From Rachicladosporium sp. CCFEE 5018 (taxonomy: Eukaryota > Ascomycota > Dothideomycetes > Cladosporiales > Cladosporiaceae): 64,000 nt of DNA. The stretch lies in the NCBI GenBank assembly GCA_002077045.2, contig KZ111142.1, forward strand, positions 1,102,418 to 1,166,417. The letters run 5' to 3'. The notes beneath the pieces were generated by a model. That model saw only the letters and a list, made by a program, of their open reading frames with translations. It was not told the origin of the DNA and made no database searches. The position numbers and the translations under genes are program-made. Below are positions 10,740 to 20,073 of the stretch, piece by piece. Every line of letters begins with the position of its first letter. Position 1 is the stretch's first letter.

Positions 10740-11475
10740 AAGTCGACTAGGGCAAAGGCCCTTATCTGTGTCATGGGTGTGTGAAGTTGAGGTGGTTATC
10801 GCAGAGATAGCGCATGAGGTATCCCCAAATATGTCTGGAAGCACTATTCACCATGCGAAAGCAGTGACATCGATTCAAGATTTGAGGTGAACAGGCCGTC
10901 TCATGGCGAAGTAGCACGGACATGTGGCGCACGACGATATGTACCTCTGCCTGCAGCTGTCTCAGCCTTGCATGTAGCTGACTAGCGCGGCGACCGCTAT
11001 CCTTCTAAAGGACAGAACATCCACGGTCAAGCGATTGCATCAACTACCGGGTACTTGAGCGGCACCGCAGATGATCTCGGGGAAGAGTTCGAAGGATCAA
11101 CAGCATGAGAAGCGAGCAAATTGCACACCGTGGTTGGCGCAGTCAAATTCTGGCGCCACGGGAGATGAGTTCAGCCTTGTGCTCGCCACGGCAGAGCGAA
11201 TCATGCACTTCTGGCGCTGGCATTCGCCTGGAACCAATAGCGCTCTCTCGCTGGCGTGATCGGGAAGAAGCAGCATACCTCAGAACGTGGATGATATCAC
11301 TGCTGGTTGCAGCCTCGTGCGGGACATAGCCTTGCGGTCTAGCCATCGATAACCAACTCACATCCCGCAACTGATACCACTGCTCGCACCTCGACCACGA
11401 TATTGCGCGTGAGGCACTGGTCGCCAAGGACTCAAGTTTACCGCCGATGGTCCTTGCACTTGCAGTCTTAAGACC
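10740..11475. other. intergenic upstream of the Cys-rich surface protein
   Basis: No supported gene. Positions 11310-11331 carry CAGCCTCGTGCGGGACATAG plus two more bases, a 22-nt block that recurs with one mismatch at 13739-13760 ahead of the related gene. It is either a shared regulatory element or duplicated flank. Confidence 0.5.
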
Positions 11476-12103
11476 ATGCAGACGCTGCGACTGGCCCATT
11501 TGGGGCTCTTCACCCTACTTCGTACCCTTCCGCTTGTGTTTGGCACCACCTGCTACTTCCCTAATGGCAACATCGCGGCATTTGATATACCATGCAATAA
11601 TTCCGCCAATGACACCTGGTGCTGTGCTCCAACGGATGCCTGCCTTTCCAACAAGATGTGTACCGGTCCGCTATATGGATATGCCCGTGGTAGCTGCACC
11701 GATGCCACCTACCAGAGCTCAGAGTGTGGGCAGTACTGCACTAGTTCAGACCCAGGCGGCGGGCTGGGCATGACAAGGTGTACAGGTACTACGGCTTACA
11801 ACCTCTATTGCCAGGCAGGTGATACGACACGTGACTGCGCCACAGGAGAGAACATCTTCATGTTCGACTGTAGGCACATCCCCCAGCTCGAATCCTAGCA
11901 CGTTGCCCTCGCTGACAGTGGCTCGTAGCCGCTCCTACCCTCGTGCCGTGGAAAACTACCTCGATAGTCGCAACATCGTCTTCAACAAGCTCTACGACTG
12001 CTCTGTCAACAGTCACTCAGCCTCCCTCTCCGAGCCATGGCGTCATCATCGGTGCAGGGGTCGGCGCGGGAGTGGGAGTGGTCGTTCTTGGAGCTATGGG
12101 TGC
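11476..12103 (+). CDS. Cys-rich single-pass surface protein, 5' part (left of assembly gap)
   Basis: Exon 1 11476-11869; intron 11870-11928 (GTAGGC...TAG); exon 2 11929 into the gap. Seen: a signal peptide (MQTLRLAHLGLFTLL...VFG), a Cys-rich ectodomain starting TTCYFPNGN with about 12 Cys, including DTWCCAPTDACLS and CGQYCTS, a Ser/Thr-rich stalk, and the start of a Gly/Ala/Val transmembrane helix (IIGAGVGAGVGVVVLGAMG). The reading frame enters the N run. The sequence from 11572 to the gap is repeated right of the gap, so this and the next entry are probably two halves of one gene. Plasma-membrane or wall surface location is inferred; no enzymatic motif is seen. Confidence 0.75.
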
Positions 12104-12735
12104 NNNNNNNNNNNNNNNNNNNNNNNNNNNNNNNNNNNNNNNNNNNNNNNNNNNNNNNNNNNNNNNNNNNNNNNNNNNNNNNNNNNNNNNNNNNNNNNNN
12201 NNNATCGCGGCATTTGATATACCATGCAATAATTCCGCCAATGACACCTGGTGCTGTGCTCCAACGGATGCCTGCCTTTCCAACAAGATGTGTACCGGTC
12301 CGCTATATGGATATGCCCGTGGTAGCTGCACCGATGCCACCTACCAGAGCTCAGAGTGTGGGCAGTACTGCACTAGTTCAGACCCAGGCGGCGGGCTGGG
12401 CATGACAAGGTGTAGAGGTACTACGGCTTACAATCTCTATTGCCAGGCAGGTGATACGACACATGACTGCGCCACAGGAGAGAACATCTTCATGTTCGAC
12501 TGTAGGCACATCCCCCAGCTCGAATCCCAGCACGTTGCCCTCGCTGACAGTGGCTCGTAGCTGCTCCTACCCTCGTGCCGTGGAAAACTACCTCGATAGT
12601 CGCAACATCGTCTTCAACAAGCTCTACGACTGCTCTGTCAACAGTCACTCAGCCTCCCTCTCCGAGCCATGGCGTCATCATCGGTGCAGGGGTCGGCGCG
12701 GGAGTGGGAGTGGTCGTTCTTGGAGCTATGGGTGC
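11572..12735. repeat. 532-bp near-identical direct repeat flanking the gap (11572-12103 and 12204-12735)
   Basis: The last 532 bases before the N run equal the first 532 bases after it, apart from five single-base differences. The repeat starts exactly at the right contig edge and ends exactly at the left contig edge, the geometry of two overlapping contig ends that were not merged. A genuine tandem duplication broken by the gap is less likely. Confidence 0.9.
12104..12203. other. assembly gap, exactly 100 N
   Basis: A run of 100 unknown bases, the usual placeholder for a gap of unknown size between contigs of a scaffold. It falls inside the coding region of the Cys-rich surface protein. Confidence 0.99.
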
Positions 12736-12982
12736 GCTGGTTTGGTTGTATCGGCGAAAAGGAAGCAAGCGAGCCGCACGATCTCGACTGGCTTTACCGG
12801 CCACGCCGCACAGAGTTGCGGAGTCGAACGCGCAGCTATCTGCGCAGGAATTGCCGTTCGTCGCTCTCGTGCCGCAGAAGGATGGACAGGAGAGATACGA
12901 GATGGACGAACAACGGCGGATGCATGAAATGGACTCGCAACGACGGATGTATGAGTTGTCTGCAGACAATATAAGGAGATGA
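12204..12982 (+). CDS. Cys-rich single-pass surface protein, 3' part (right of assembly gap)
   Basis: Enters from the gap in frame. Exon 12204-12501, intron 12502-12560, exon 12561-12982. It repeats the Cys-rich ectodomain, Ser/Thr stalk and transmembrane helix of the left copy. It then adds what that copy lacks: a stop-transfer WLYRRKGSKRAAR and a cytoplasmic tail with two related units (EMDEQRRMHEMD, DSQRRMYELSAD). Merging the two copies over their 532-bp overlap yields one complete gene from ATG 11476 to TGA 12982, with neither half needing extra sequence. No homology-based function recognised. Confidence 0.75.
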
Positions 12983-13953
12983 CGGAATCTTCCGCTGCCT
13001 GTAGAAGGACAATACGGCTGGCTATGCAGTGAGCACTCAAAGCCAGATCTTGCACGGCTTGACAGCGCGTGTTTTTTAGTAGTGGATGAAGGACCGTCTC
13101 TCTAGTAACACTCTCCAAAGTAGATGGTGGCCGTTTCCGAGACAGGTGTAGAAGGCAGTCTACCACGCACCACCTTTATTTTGTTCCTTCGATTCGATGT
13201 CGTAGTCAGCCAAAATCGTGCATGTGATAAGGTATACAGATATAGCATCAAGGCACAGCATCTGTCCAGGGCTCGCGTCAACGCTCTGCAGTGAGACAAT
13301 GACCAGTGTTTCAACCTGCCTTGATGTTATGAATCTGATCGGCTTCCAATGGCGAACAAGAAGAAGCATTCGCTGCTGTGGCGTTGAGCAGCGTTCGCGA
13401 TTGGCTGCGACTGGTCACATCTCTTCTGGAATTTGAGGAAGCTCTTCCCTACACTGTCCGTTATCGACAGGACTTCGAGATATAGGCAAGTATGTAAATC
13501 GTTCGACACGGGCTCGGAACCACACCAGGGTATCAAAGCAAACCCTTGCTGCTGGGATCAATGATGTACTGCTTGCAGAGAGATCTTTTGGGTACGGTAT
13601 CGCGACCGGACATTTCACACCGGTTCATGCACGTCTAATGCTCCCGCAAATGAGCTCAAGCCAACAACGCCTGATAGACACGCAAGCGAGAGTATGGCGC
13701 CTTAGCAGTGGAGATCAACATGGCGTTTCTGCAAGGCTCAGCCTCGTGCGGGACACAGCCCTAAGATGCAGCGGATAGCCGTCGCAACTCTGAGATGTTT
13801 CCACCTCATCGGTCAACACCACTTGCTTCCAGATCATGGCGTCTAACGGCCTGCCAGGAACACAGTCCTAGCCCCTGCTCTGATAGCATGCTACCTACCG
13901 ATCGGGGGTCCTGAGAACTTGAGCCATCCCTCACTTCCACGAAGATATACATC
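12983..13953. other. intergenic between Cys-rich surface protein genes
   Basis: Contains the second copy of the 22-nt block (13739-13760). Right after it, ATG 13766 opens a short hydrophobic frame (MQRIAVATLRCFHLI), which might be the signal-peptide exon missing from the next gene, but I cannot show a clean splice. Otherwise nothing is supported. Confidence 0.4.
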
Positions 13954-14966
13954 ATGACCTGCTACTTCCCCAACGGCCAAGTCGCAGCCCTCGACGTCCC
14001 CTGCTCCATCGCCGCCACACAATCGACATGCTGCGGAGCCGAGTGGGCATGTCTATCGGACAACATGTGCTTCGCGCTGCCTCAGACGAACATCACATCT
14101 GGTGATCCAGTTTACTCGCGCGGTAGCTGTACGGACGCGACCTGGCAAAGCGACAGCTGCTTCCAGTACTGTCGAAATCCAGACACTGATAACCTTGGGG
14201 GTGGGCTTGGGCTGGGGAAGTGCGATAATCCCGCGACAAATGCATTCTTCTGTGTCAATGGGGTGGGAAGTGACTGTGATACTGGAGGGAATATCTTTAC
14301 ATTTCCTTGTGCGTACGTCTTCAGTCGAAGGCATGCGCTGAATTTTGGGCTGATGTTTGCCGTGTAGCTGCGCCTACGATTGTAAAGGATCCGTTCCCGT
14401 TGAGCACGACCGCGTCTAGCGCAGCCACGATCGCGACTTCGAGCTCTACAATCTCGAGCACAACGCCTGCAGCAGCCGAGGACTCGAGCACCAAGCCTTC
14501 ATCGTCCACTTCCGCTGTATCGAGCTCCGGTCAGTCATCGAACACGTCACCGACCACCTTCAACAGTGCAGCATCTACAGCAACAACCTCCACGACTTCC
14601 GGCTTACCGATCGCGAGCGCAAGCTCTTTGATCCCAGCACCACCGCCTCCGCCTTCGCGCTCAGTCGCGGTGGGTGCAGGTGTAGGCGCCTCACTAGGCA
14701 TAATAGCTCTCGCTGCTATCGGCGGTCTGTTCTGGCTTTATCGAAGACGAGCCAAGCGGCCGAGGCAATCCAGGGGATCGGGTCCAAAGTACGAGCAAGC
14801 TCCGCAAAACGTGCTTGAGCAGCAGGTGGATGCATACCACGATGTGCAGGCTCCGTCATATCGGTCCATGTCGCCTATGAAGGACGCGCAGCAGCAGCAT
14901 CGAAGCTACGAATTGCCTTCGGACAGGGAGGTATATGAGCTCTCGCAGGTAAATGCTGGGAGATAG
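13954..14966 (+). CDS. second Cys-rich single-pass surface protein (paralogue)
   Basis: Exons 13954-14308 and 14368-14966 with intron 14309-14367 (59 nt) at the same position and phase as in the gene at 11476-12982. Homologous ectodomain: TCYFPNGQVAALDVPC, CCGAEWACLSDNMC, RGSCTDATWQS, GGGLGLGKC. Then follow a longer Ser/Thr stalk, a Gly-rich transmembrane helix (VAVGAGVGASLGIIALAAIG), FWLYRRRAKR as stop-transfer, and a tail with YELPSDREVYELS. The annotated ATG 13954 sits directly before the first Cys and leaves no signal peptide. Since the protein is otherwise type I membrane-like, a 5' exon is probably missing. Tandem paralogue; no lesion in the visible frame. Confidence 0.75.
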
Positions 14967-15719
14967 GAAAGAACAACACATGTACATGAAATGCTGTGTA
15001 GCTTGGCGTACGCTTCTGCCTAACGTTAACAGCCATGATTGACAGCTCTGTGAAAACTCTTCACAATCAGTGAGATCCATGCGGGTGCCCGAGGTCGTAC
15101 GAATGAGCAACAATGCGTGTGCTTCCTTCCCGCCAGCATGATGTCCAGGCACTCACATTGGCGTGAACTTGAAGCCAGTGCCCGATGTCGTACAGTTGAG
15201 AGAAGCTGCTCGTGTGCTCTCTCCACCCACACATAACGTATGCGGCTCTGCCCGCCAGTCGGGTGTCGCCGAGCGGGCATGGAGTAGCGAGTGGCTGTGT
15301 ACCGTGACGTGCCTTGCATGAGAGCACCGCATCGCGTGTCAGCGGTGAGGTTCATGCACACTGTAGCCAATAGCTTAGGGCTGATCATCAGCTGCGCCCG
15401 GCTGCATGTAGAGTTTGTGAAACTACTCTACAGAGTTATGATGTTGGGAGAATGCAGACTTTGATATCCACCCTTGACGTCGACGTCTCTTGACAAGCTT
15501 TTCGCTACCGCTCTCCACATTGTTTCAACGGCGTCTGGCGAGGGCGGACCGAGTCGTACATGCGACACTCCACCGGTTGGACCCCTCCCCTACGACCTGC
15601 TTGACGCTGCTGTCGACTTCTCACCACTCTCCTTGGAATACTTGGCTCGCTCATGGCTTTGACAAGTGGCGTGGAGGGAGTGAAAGCTTACGAACCTACA
15701 ACATGAGAACATGACCTAA
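14967..15719. other. intergenic
   Basis: Nothing supported. Overlapping minus-strand ORFs (98-120 codons) share no recognisable motif. The right end is the promoter of the 960-codon gene; the start context is ...ACCTAAATGG. Confidence 0.5.
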
Positions 15720-18602
15720 ATGGCTTCCTATAATGACTATAACGATTTGCATGCACGGAGGCATGATTCATATTCACGGCCACCCCGGCAGGATGGCTAC
15801 CTAAGCGCTTCCTCGAACACTTCACGGTCGGATCGCGCTTCTTATGACTTACGAAATTCATACCCGCCACCCCGGCATAGCGATACCAGGCGACCAAGTC
15901 GAGGGCCTCGCAAACGACGATCATGGCCGCCGGCTCCGATGGTGGAGAGCGAGGCCGCCTCGCTCGCGAAGGAGGCAGGCGCAAGAAGGCCGCTGAGTGA
16001 GGGTGGCAAAGACGAGGCTATATCGCGTGGAGATGTGGATCAGGAGCCAATTATACAGGATGCACCGGATTACGTGCCTGAGCATGAGCGACGCTTTGTC
16101 TTCATTCCCAAGTCAGCACCGGGCGGCACTTCATCACGTGGCGTGCCAACGCCGCCAACGAGTGAAGACGAGAGGACTAGGCGACGGAGGAGACATCCCG
16201 AAAATCTGAACCTCAGCTCTGGGCCCACCGCTCCAGAGATCGACCACCGTAAGGCTGCACCCTACGCATACACAAAACCTAGCACTACGAAAGTATTCCC
16301 TCTGTCAGAATCTGTCCTGTCGCCCGACGCTATGACTCCACCACTCTCAGACTCGCGGACGAAGAGATCAGATCGTAGTGCAACGTTACAACCTACGGCT
16401 CTGCGCAGAGACTCCGGACGGCGATCGCCTCGCTCTAGCTCAGGACGTGACTACTTCGGGTCAAAAGCATCCGCAGATGAGAGTGCAATCGATGACACGC
16501 ATGATAGATCGCGCGATGCTCCGAGCAGCTCACGGAGAAAGGCTGGCCATGTACCGACGCTGGCGAAGGAAGGGTCTGCCCAGAGCTCGTCCAGCTCGCG
16601 GACTTCGGTAGTCGATTTTGCCCCTGGATCTTCCAGAGAGTCTCCCAAACCAGGTGGCAATCTGGACACGCGCTCCCGGACGTATAGCTCATCTTCGCTC
16701 CCCAAGTCGAACGATATAAAACAGACTGCGCGGGTGGTGCCACTCGCCGCAGCAGCCGCTCTTGGCGCAGCGGCTTTGTCCAGCGCTAGTGGCAGTCCAA
16801 CTGTCTCGAGGTCATCCACAGGTCTCGCACCCAACGACGGCTCACAGTATGCCTACGGTCGCTCATCTCGTCCTGTATCACCAGCGTCAGCCACCAGTCG
16901 AACATCGGAATCGTCGCCACCACAGCGATCTCCTCGAGACTCGGGCTCCTTTCGCGGCCCCTTAAGTAGCAAGCCAGGCTCCGGACCTTCCTCGGCAGAG
17001 GGCTCGCGACCAGGCACTCCACCTACTGATGGCAGAATTCGCATGCCGGCCATGCCATCATTGCCACAGAGTGACAGCGACTGGGACCGATATCTAGTGG
17101 AGAATGCTTCACGTGCGCGACAGGGCGCACCTAAGGGACCATCTCGTCTGTCAACCTCGATGCGTTCGGACTCTGTGCCCGATGTGCCGAGATCGAGTGC
17201 GACCTACCCAGGTTACTCGCCACAGTCTGCTTTGCCATATCCCGTGCAACAGGGGCCAAGCACACCCAGCATTTACATGCCTGCTGAGACAGATCATCAG
17301 TTCTTCGCATCGCGGTCGGGAACCACAGACGATCGACAGCACGAGTCGAGAGGTGGACCCCGGATCGATTCGCCAAGCATAGAGCAAACATCACGATTTG
17401 TCCAGAGACCAACACCTATCGCACGGCACTCATTCGTCAACACAACTCCTATAGAACCTACAGCACCTCCAACATTCATCAGAGCACCTAGGCCAGAGAC
17501 GCAGCGGAAAGCTTCCAATAACACTGTGGCTCCTACCAAGCAGGAAGTCGAAGCTATGCTTGCGAAAGGTATGCCCGGGTGTCCGCGCGCAGATGCTGTA
17601 GCAGGGTACGATGACTGGTATACTTTGATCGGCTCGCCGAGTCTTGACTTCTGCCCGGACTGCATCTCGGATGTTTTCGAACGCACCATCTACAGACCCT
17701 CATTCCGTCGCTCTCCACCTCGAAGTCTCAACACGAAAGTGCAATGCGCCTTCGGCACGCCATGGATTCGTCTAGCATGGCTGCTCACCTTGCGGCAGCG
17801 TAGACCCGACCTCCAATTGATGCGCGATCTCGCGGACATCGAAGACTCCTCCGAACCCTGCCCAGGCGAAGATGAAGCCGTGCGAAGCTGGCACGGTCTC
17901 CGCGACGCCGATGGCCTTTTCGTTCGCAACTTCCACATCTGCTACGCCGACGTGCGCAAGATCGAGCGCCTGCTACCTACGCTGAACGGCCTTTTCGTAC
18001 GCCTTCCCGCGCGCGTTTCTCACGATAAACGAAAATGTGCGGTGCGAACGGAAAGCAATCGCTTTCAAATCTATCTCGACAAGATTCTAGATATGCACGA
18101 CAAAGCAGCAGCCTCTCGCAAGCTCCCCGATCCAATGCTGCTCATCGAGCTAGTAGAGCATAAGCTGCGCGTTCGGGAGTGCGAGCGCGACAACATGCTT
18201 CTTGGCGGACTTTGGCACTTCATACCTGCCCTCCCTGACTTTGCAGTCTGTGAGGACTGCTACGAAGAAATAATTGAGCCTGATGTACGCAAGGACTCCG
18301 ACGTCGCTATGCGGTTCAACCGGACTGTACAGCCTATATACGGCGAGGGCGTAGGCACGAGTTGTCAGCTTTACTCACGACGGATGAGAAGGATATGGGC
18401 TAAGGCTGTGCGGGAAAATGATCTGAGAGGTTTAGCCAAGAAGGCACGGGAACGGAGGGAAGCGGAGCTGCGATTGCAGGAACGATATCGAGAGGTTAGG
18501 AGGAGAGCTGAAGTGATGCAGGGACTATCCGAGGAGGAAGAGGAGAGATTGGAGGACATGTTGGAGAAGATCAGTCTTGAGTGGCGGGAAAGGTGGGAGT
18601 AG
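15720..18602 (+). CDS. large Ser/Pro-rich protein with a conserved Cys-containing C-terminal domain
   Basis: Single 960-codon exon. Residues 1-620 are low complexity, rich in Ser, Arg and Pro with many SP/TP sites (probably disordered and phosphorylated). The basic GPRKRRSWPP near residue 63 may act as a nuclear signal. Residues 630-960 look folded: GYDDWYTLIGSPSLDFCPDC, CAFGTPWIRLAWLLTLRQRR, CPG...W, NFHICYADVRKIERLLPTL, and FAVCEDCYEEIIEPDV. The spaced CxxC pairs (FCPDC, CEDC) suggest a metal site. The tail is a charged helix (RERREAELRLQERYREVRR). I recall this C-terminal domain as a conserved fungal hypothetical family but cannot name it. Function unknown. Antisense ORFs over it are shadows. 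Confidence 0.85.
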   Translation: MASYNDYNDLHARRHDSYSRPPRQDGYLSASSNTSRSDRASYDLRNSYPPPRHSDTRRPSRGPRKRRSWPPAPMVESEAASLAKEAGARRPLSEGGKDEAISRGDVDQEPIIQDAPDYVPEHERRFVFIPKSAPGGTSSRGVPTPPTSEDERTRRRRRHPENLNLSSGPTAPEIDHRKAAPYAYTKPSTTKVFPLSESVLSPDAMTPPLSDSRTKRSDRSATLQPTALRRDSGRRSPRSSSGRDYFGSKASADESAIDDTHDRSRDAPSSSRRKAGHVPTLAKEGSAQSSSSSRTSVVDFAPGSSRESPKPGGNLDTRSRTYSSSSLPKSNDIKQTARVVPLAAAAALGAAALSSASGSPTVSRSSTGLAPNDGSQYAYGRSSRPVSPASATSRTSESSPPQRSPRDSGSFRGPLSSKPGSGPSSAEGSRPGTPPTDGRIRMPAMPSLPQSDSDWDRYLVENASRARQGAPKGPSRLSTSMRSDSVPDVPRSSATYPGYSPQSALPYPVQQGPSTPSIYMPAETDHQFFASRSGTTDDRQHESRGGPRIDSPSIEQTSRFVQRPTPIARHSFVNTTPIEPTAPPTFIRAPRPETQRKASNNTVAPTKQEVEAMLAKGMPGCPRADAVAGYDDWYTLIGSPSLDFCPDCISDVFERTIYRPSFRRSPPRSLNTKVQCAFGTPWIRLAWLLTLRQRRPDLQLMRDLADIEDSSEPCPGEDEAVRSWHGLRDADGLFVRNFHICYADVRKIERLLPTLNGLFVRLPARVSHDKRKCAVRTESNRFQIYLDKILDMHDKAAASRKLPDPMLLIELVEHKLRVRECERDNMLLGGLWHFIPALPDFAVCEDCYEEIIEPDVRKDSDVAMRFNRTVQPIYGEGVGTSCQLYSRRMRRIWAKAVRENDLRGLAKKARERREAELRLQERYREVRRRAEVMQGLSEEEEERLEDMLEKISLEWRERWE

Positions 18603-18648
18603 AAGCCAGGAAATCGACTACGTCCACCTCTCCAGGTATTAATGATCC

Positions 18649-19492
18649 TTACCTATCTGATGCACGCCGCGCTCTAGGGTACTGAGGGCACTCGCGAGTC
18701 TTCGAATCCCAATTCGCGCCGCAAGCATGGCAGAATTGTGATCGCACTCGCATCTGTCAGAAGTCAGTGAGTGGCTCCTCAGAGACGGCTGGGATTGACT
18801 CCCGTCATGATATTACACCCATCCCGCAACTCGATCATCCGCTTACACACCCGACACCGTCGCCAGCCCTCTTCTCCTGCCATCTCCAGTAAGAGCTGCA
18901 AACCTGCGTCCTCTGGGCAGTCGTTCCCGTGCGGCGCCGAGCCACAGATCTTACACTTAAATAATCCGCAGGCAAAACACTTTGCTAAATCTCCTGCTTG
19001 CTCGTCGCCGTTCGGCGGTATGAGTCTGCGGCAACCGTGGCAGCGAACCCGGTTTGCGCTTCGATACTCAATCGCCTTCCTGCCGTACTCCTCGACTAGG
19101 ATCGGATCTAGGAGGCGCTCTACACGGTCTAGCTGGATTGTCCCATGACAGCACCTTGGTGGGAAGAGGCTTTCGTCTCTGAGCACTCCTCGCAAGCGGT
19201 CAGCTAGGCAGGAGGTGCACCAAAAGTGCTCGCAGGTTGTGAGGAAGTGGTCCCCTCTGTCGCCACAGGCGATACATTCGTCTTGCGTGTGTTGAGGCGG
19301 TACGACGGCAGGAACGATGTTGTCTTCTGACGCCCACGTTTGGATTGCGAGCTCGTAGTCCGAAAGCTCCTGGTCGGGGTCAAGTCGTGCCATTTGTAGG
19401 GCCATCATCTCGTCGGCTCTTTTCTGTTGCTGCGCGTCAGCGTACGGGTTAGCGAAGGCCGGCGAGGTGTTCTCAATTCTTTGGGCATTCAT
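18649..19492 (-). pseudogene. second RBR E3 ligase locus, broken at its catalytic RING2
   Basis: Starts at ATG 19492 (MNAQRIENTSP...). RING1 (CIACGDRGDHF...CEHFWCTSC), the IBR (CFACGLFKCKIC) and the start of RING2 (RCRVCKRMIELRDGCNIMT) align throughout with the gene at 2966-3958, including the pre-RING SDYELAIQ. At the conserved intron after IMT, the donor GTAAGT of the sister gene reads GGGAGT here. The frame therefore runs on only to TGA at 18779. The downstream exon is still readable (acceptor ...GACAG, then CEC...FCHACGANWDSKT, stop at 18649), but it needs one extra base between CDH and FCHACG. So it has lost the donor and one base, and with them the catalytic Cys context. A cryptic GT six bases on would restore FCHACG but drop the CxC. 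Likely a pseudogene, unless the consensus is wrong. Confidence 0.78.
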
Positions 19493-20073
19493 ATCGTCGT
19501 GGTAAATACTGCTGAACGTTCTATGGAAGCCAACTGGCACTCGAATGTAGGATGGGTTTCTTATGAACAATTATGTCAGTCTGGAGTACGAGTGTGAGAC
19601 ACCCATCCATGAAGAGGAGATCTGTGTCACGACACCCAGCATCTCGAGACGAGTACATTCCACGTGGAATCCAAGTATAGAACATATAGCGTGTTGAATG
19701 CATTCGACTGCTCTGCAGTGTCTTGTCCACAATCAAGGTTGTGTGCTTCACACCTAGCGTCGGAGACACTCTTGAGTTACCTTAGTATCTACCCACGTAG
19801 TCACAACATCGCGTAGCAGTGTGCAGTGGCGCTGAAAGGACATTGATGTTCACCTGACTGATGCAATTTCTTGACAAGTACTCTGTGTGTACCAGGCTCT
19901 CGTTGGTACATTATATCAGCTCTTCGCTGCCTCAGCTGGAATGCTAGCGGCGCTATTTATGTCTCCCAACCTAGCCGCACACGTGGTACTAGTCTTATCG
20001 TTACAATTCGAAGCACACCTTACTGCGTCGTTCCAATATTCCAATACTTTGATGTTGACTTCCAGACAACGTC
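19493..20073. other. intergenic
   Basis: Upstream region of the broken RBR locus. The frame of that locus is open back to 19570, but the extra residues have no counterpart in the sister gene. No other gene is supported. Confidence 0.45.

Noticed and set aside
12104..12203. Two complete tandem surface-protein genes around the gap
   Set aside because: Each copy lacks exactly what the other has, and the repeat ends coincide with the contig edges; one gene with unmerged contig ends is simpler.
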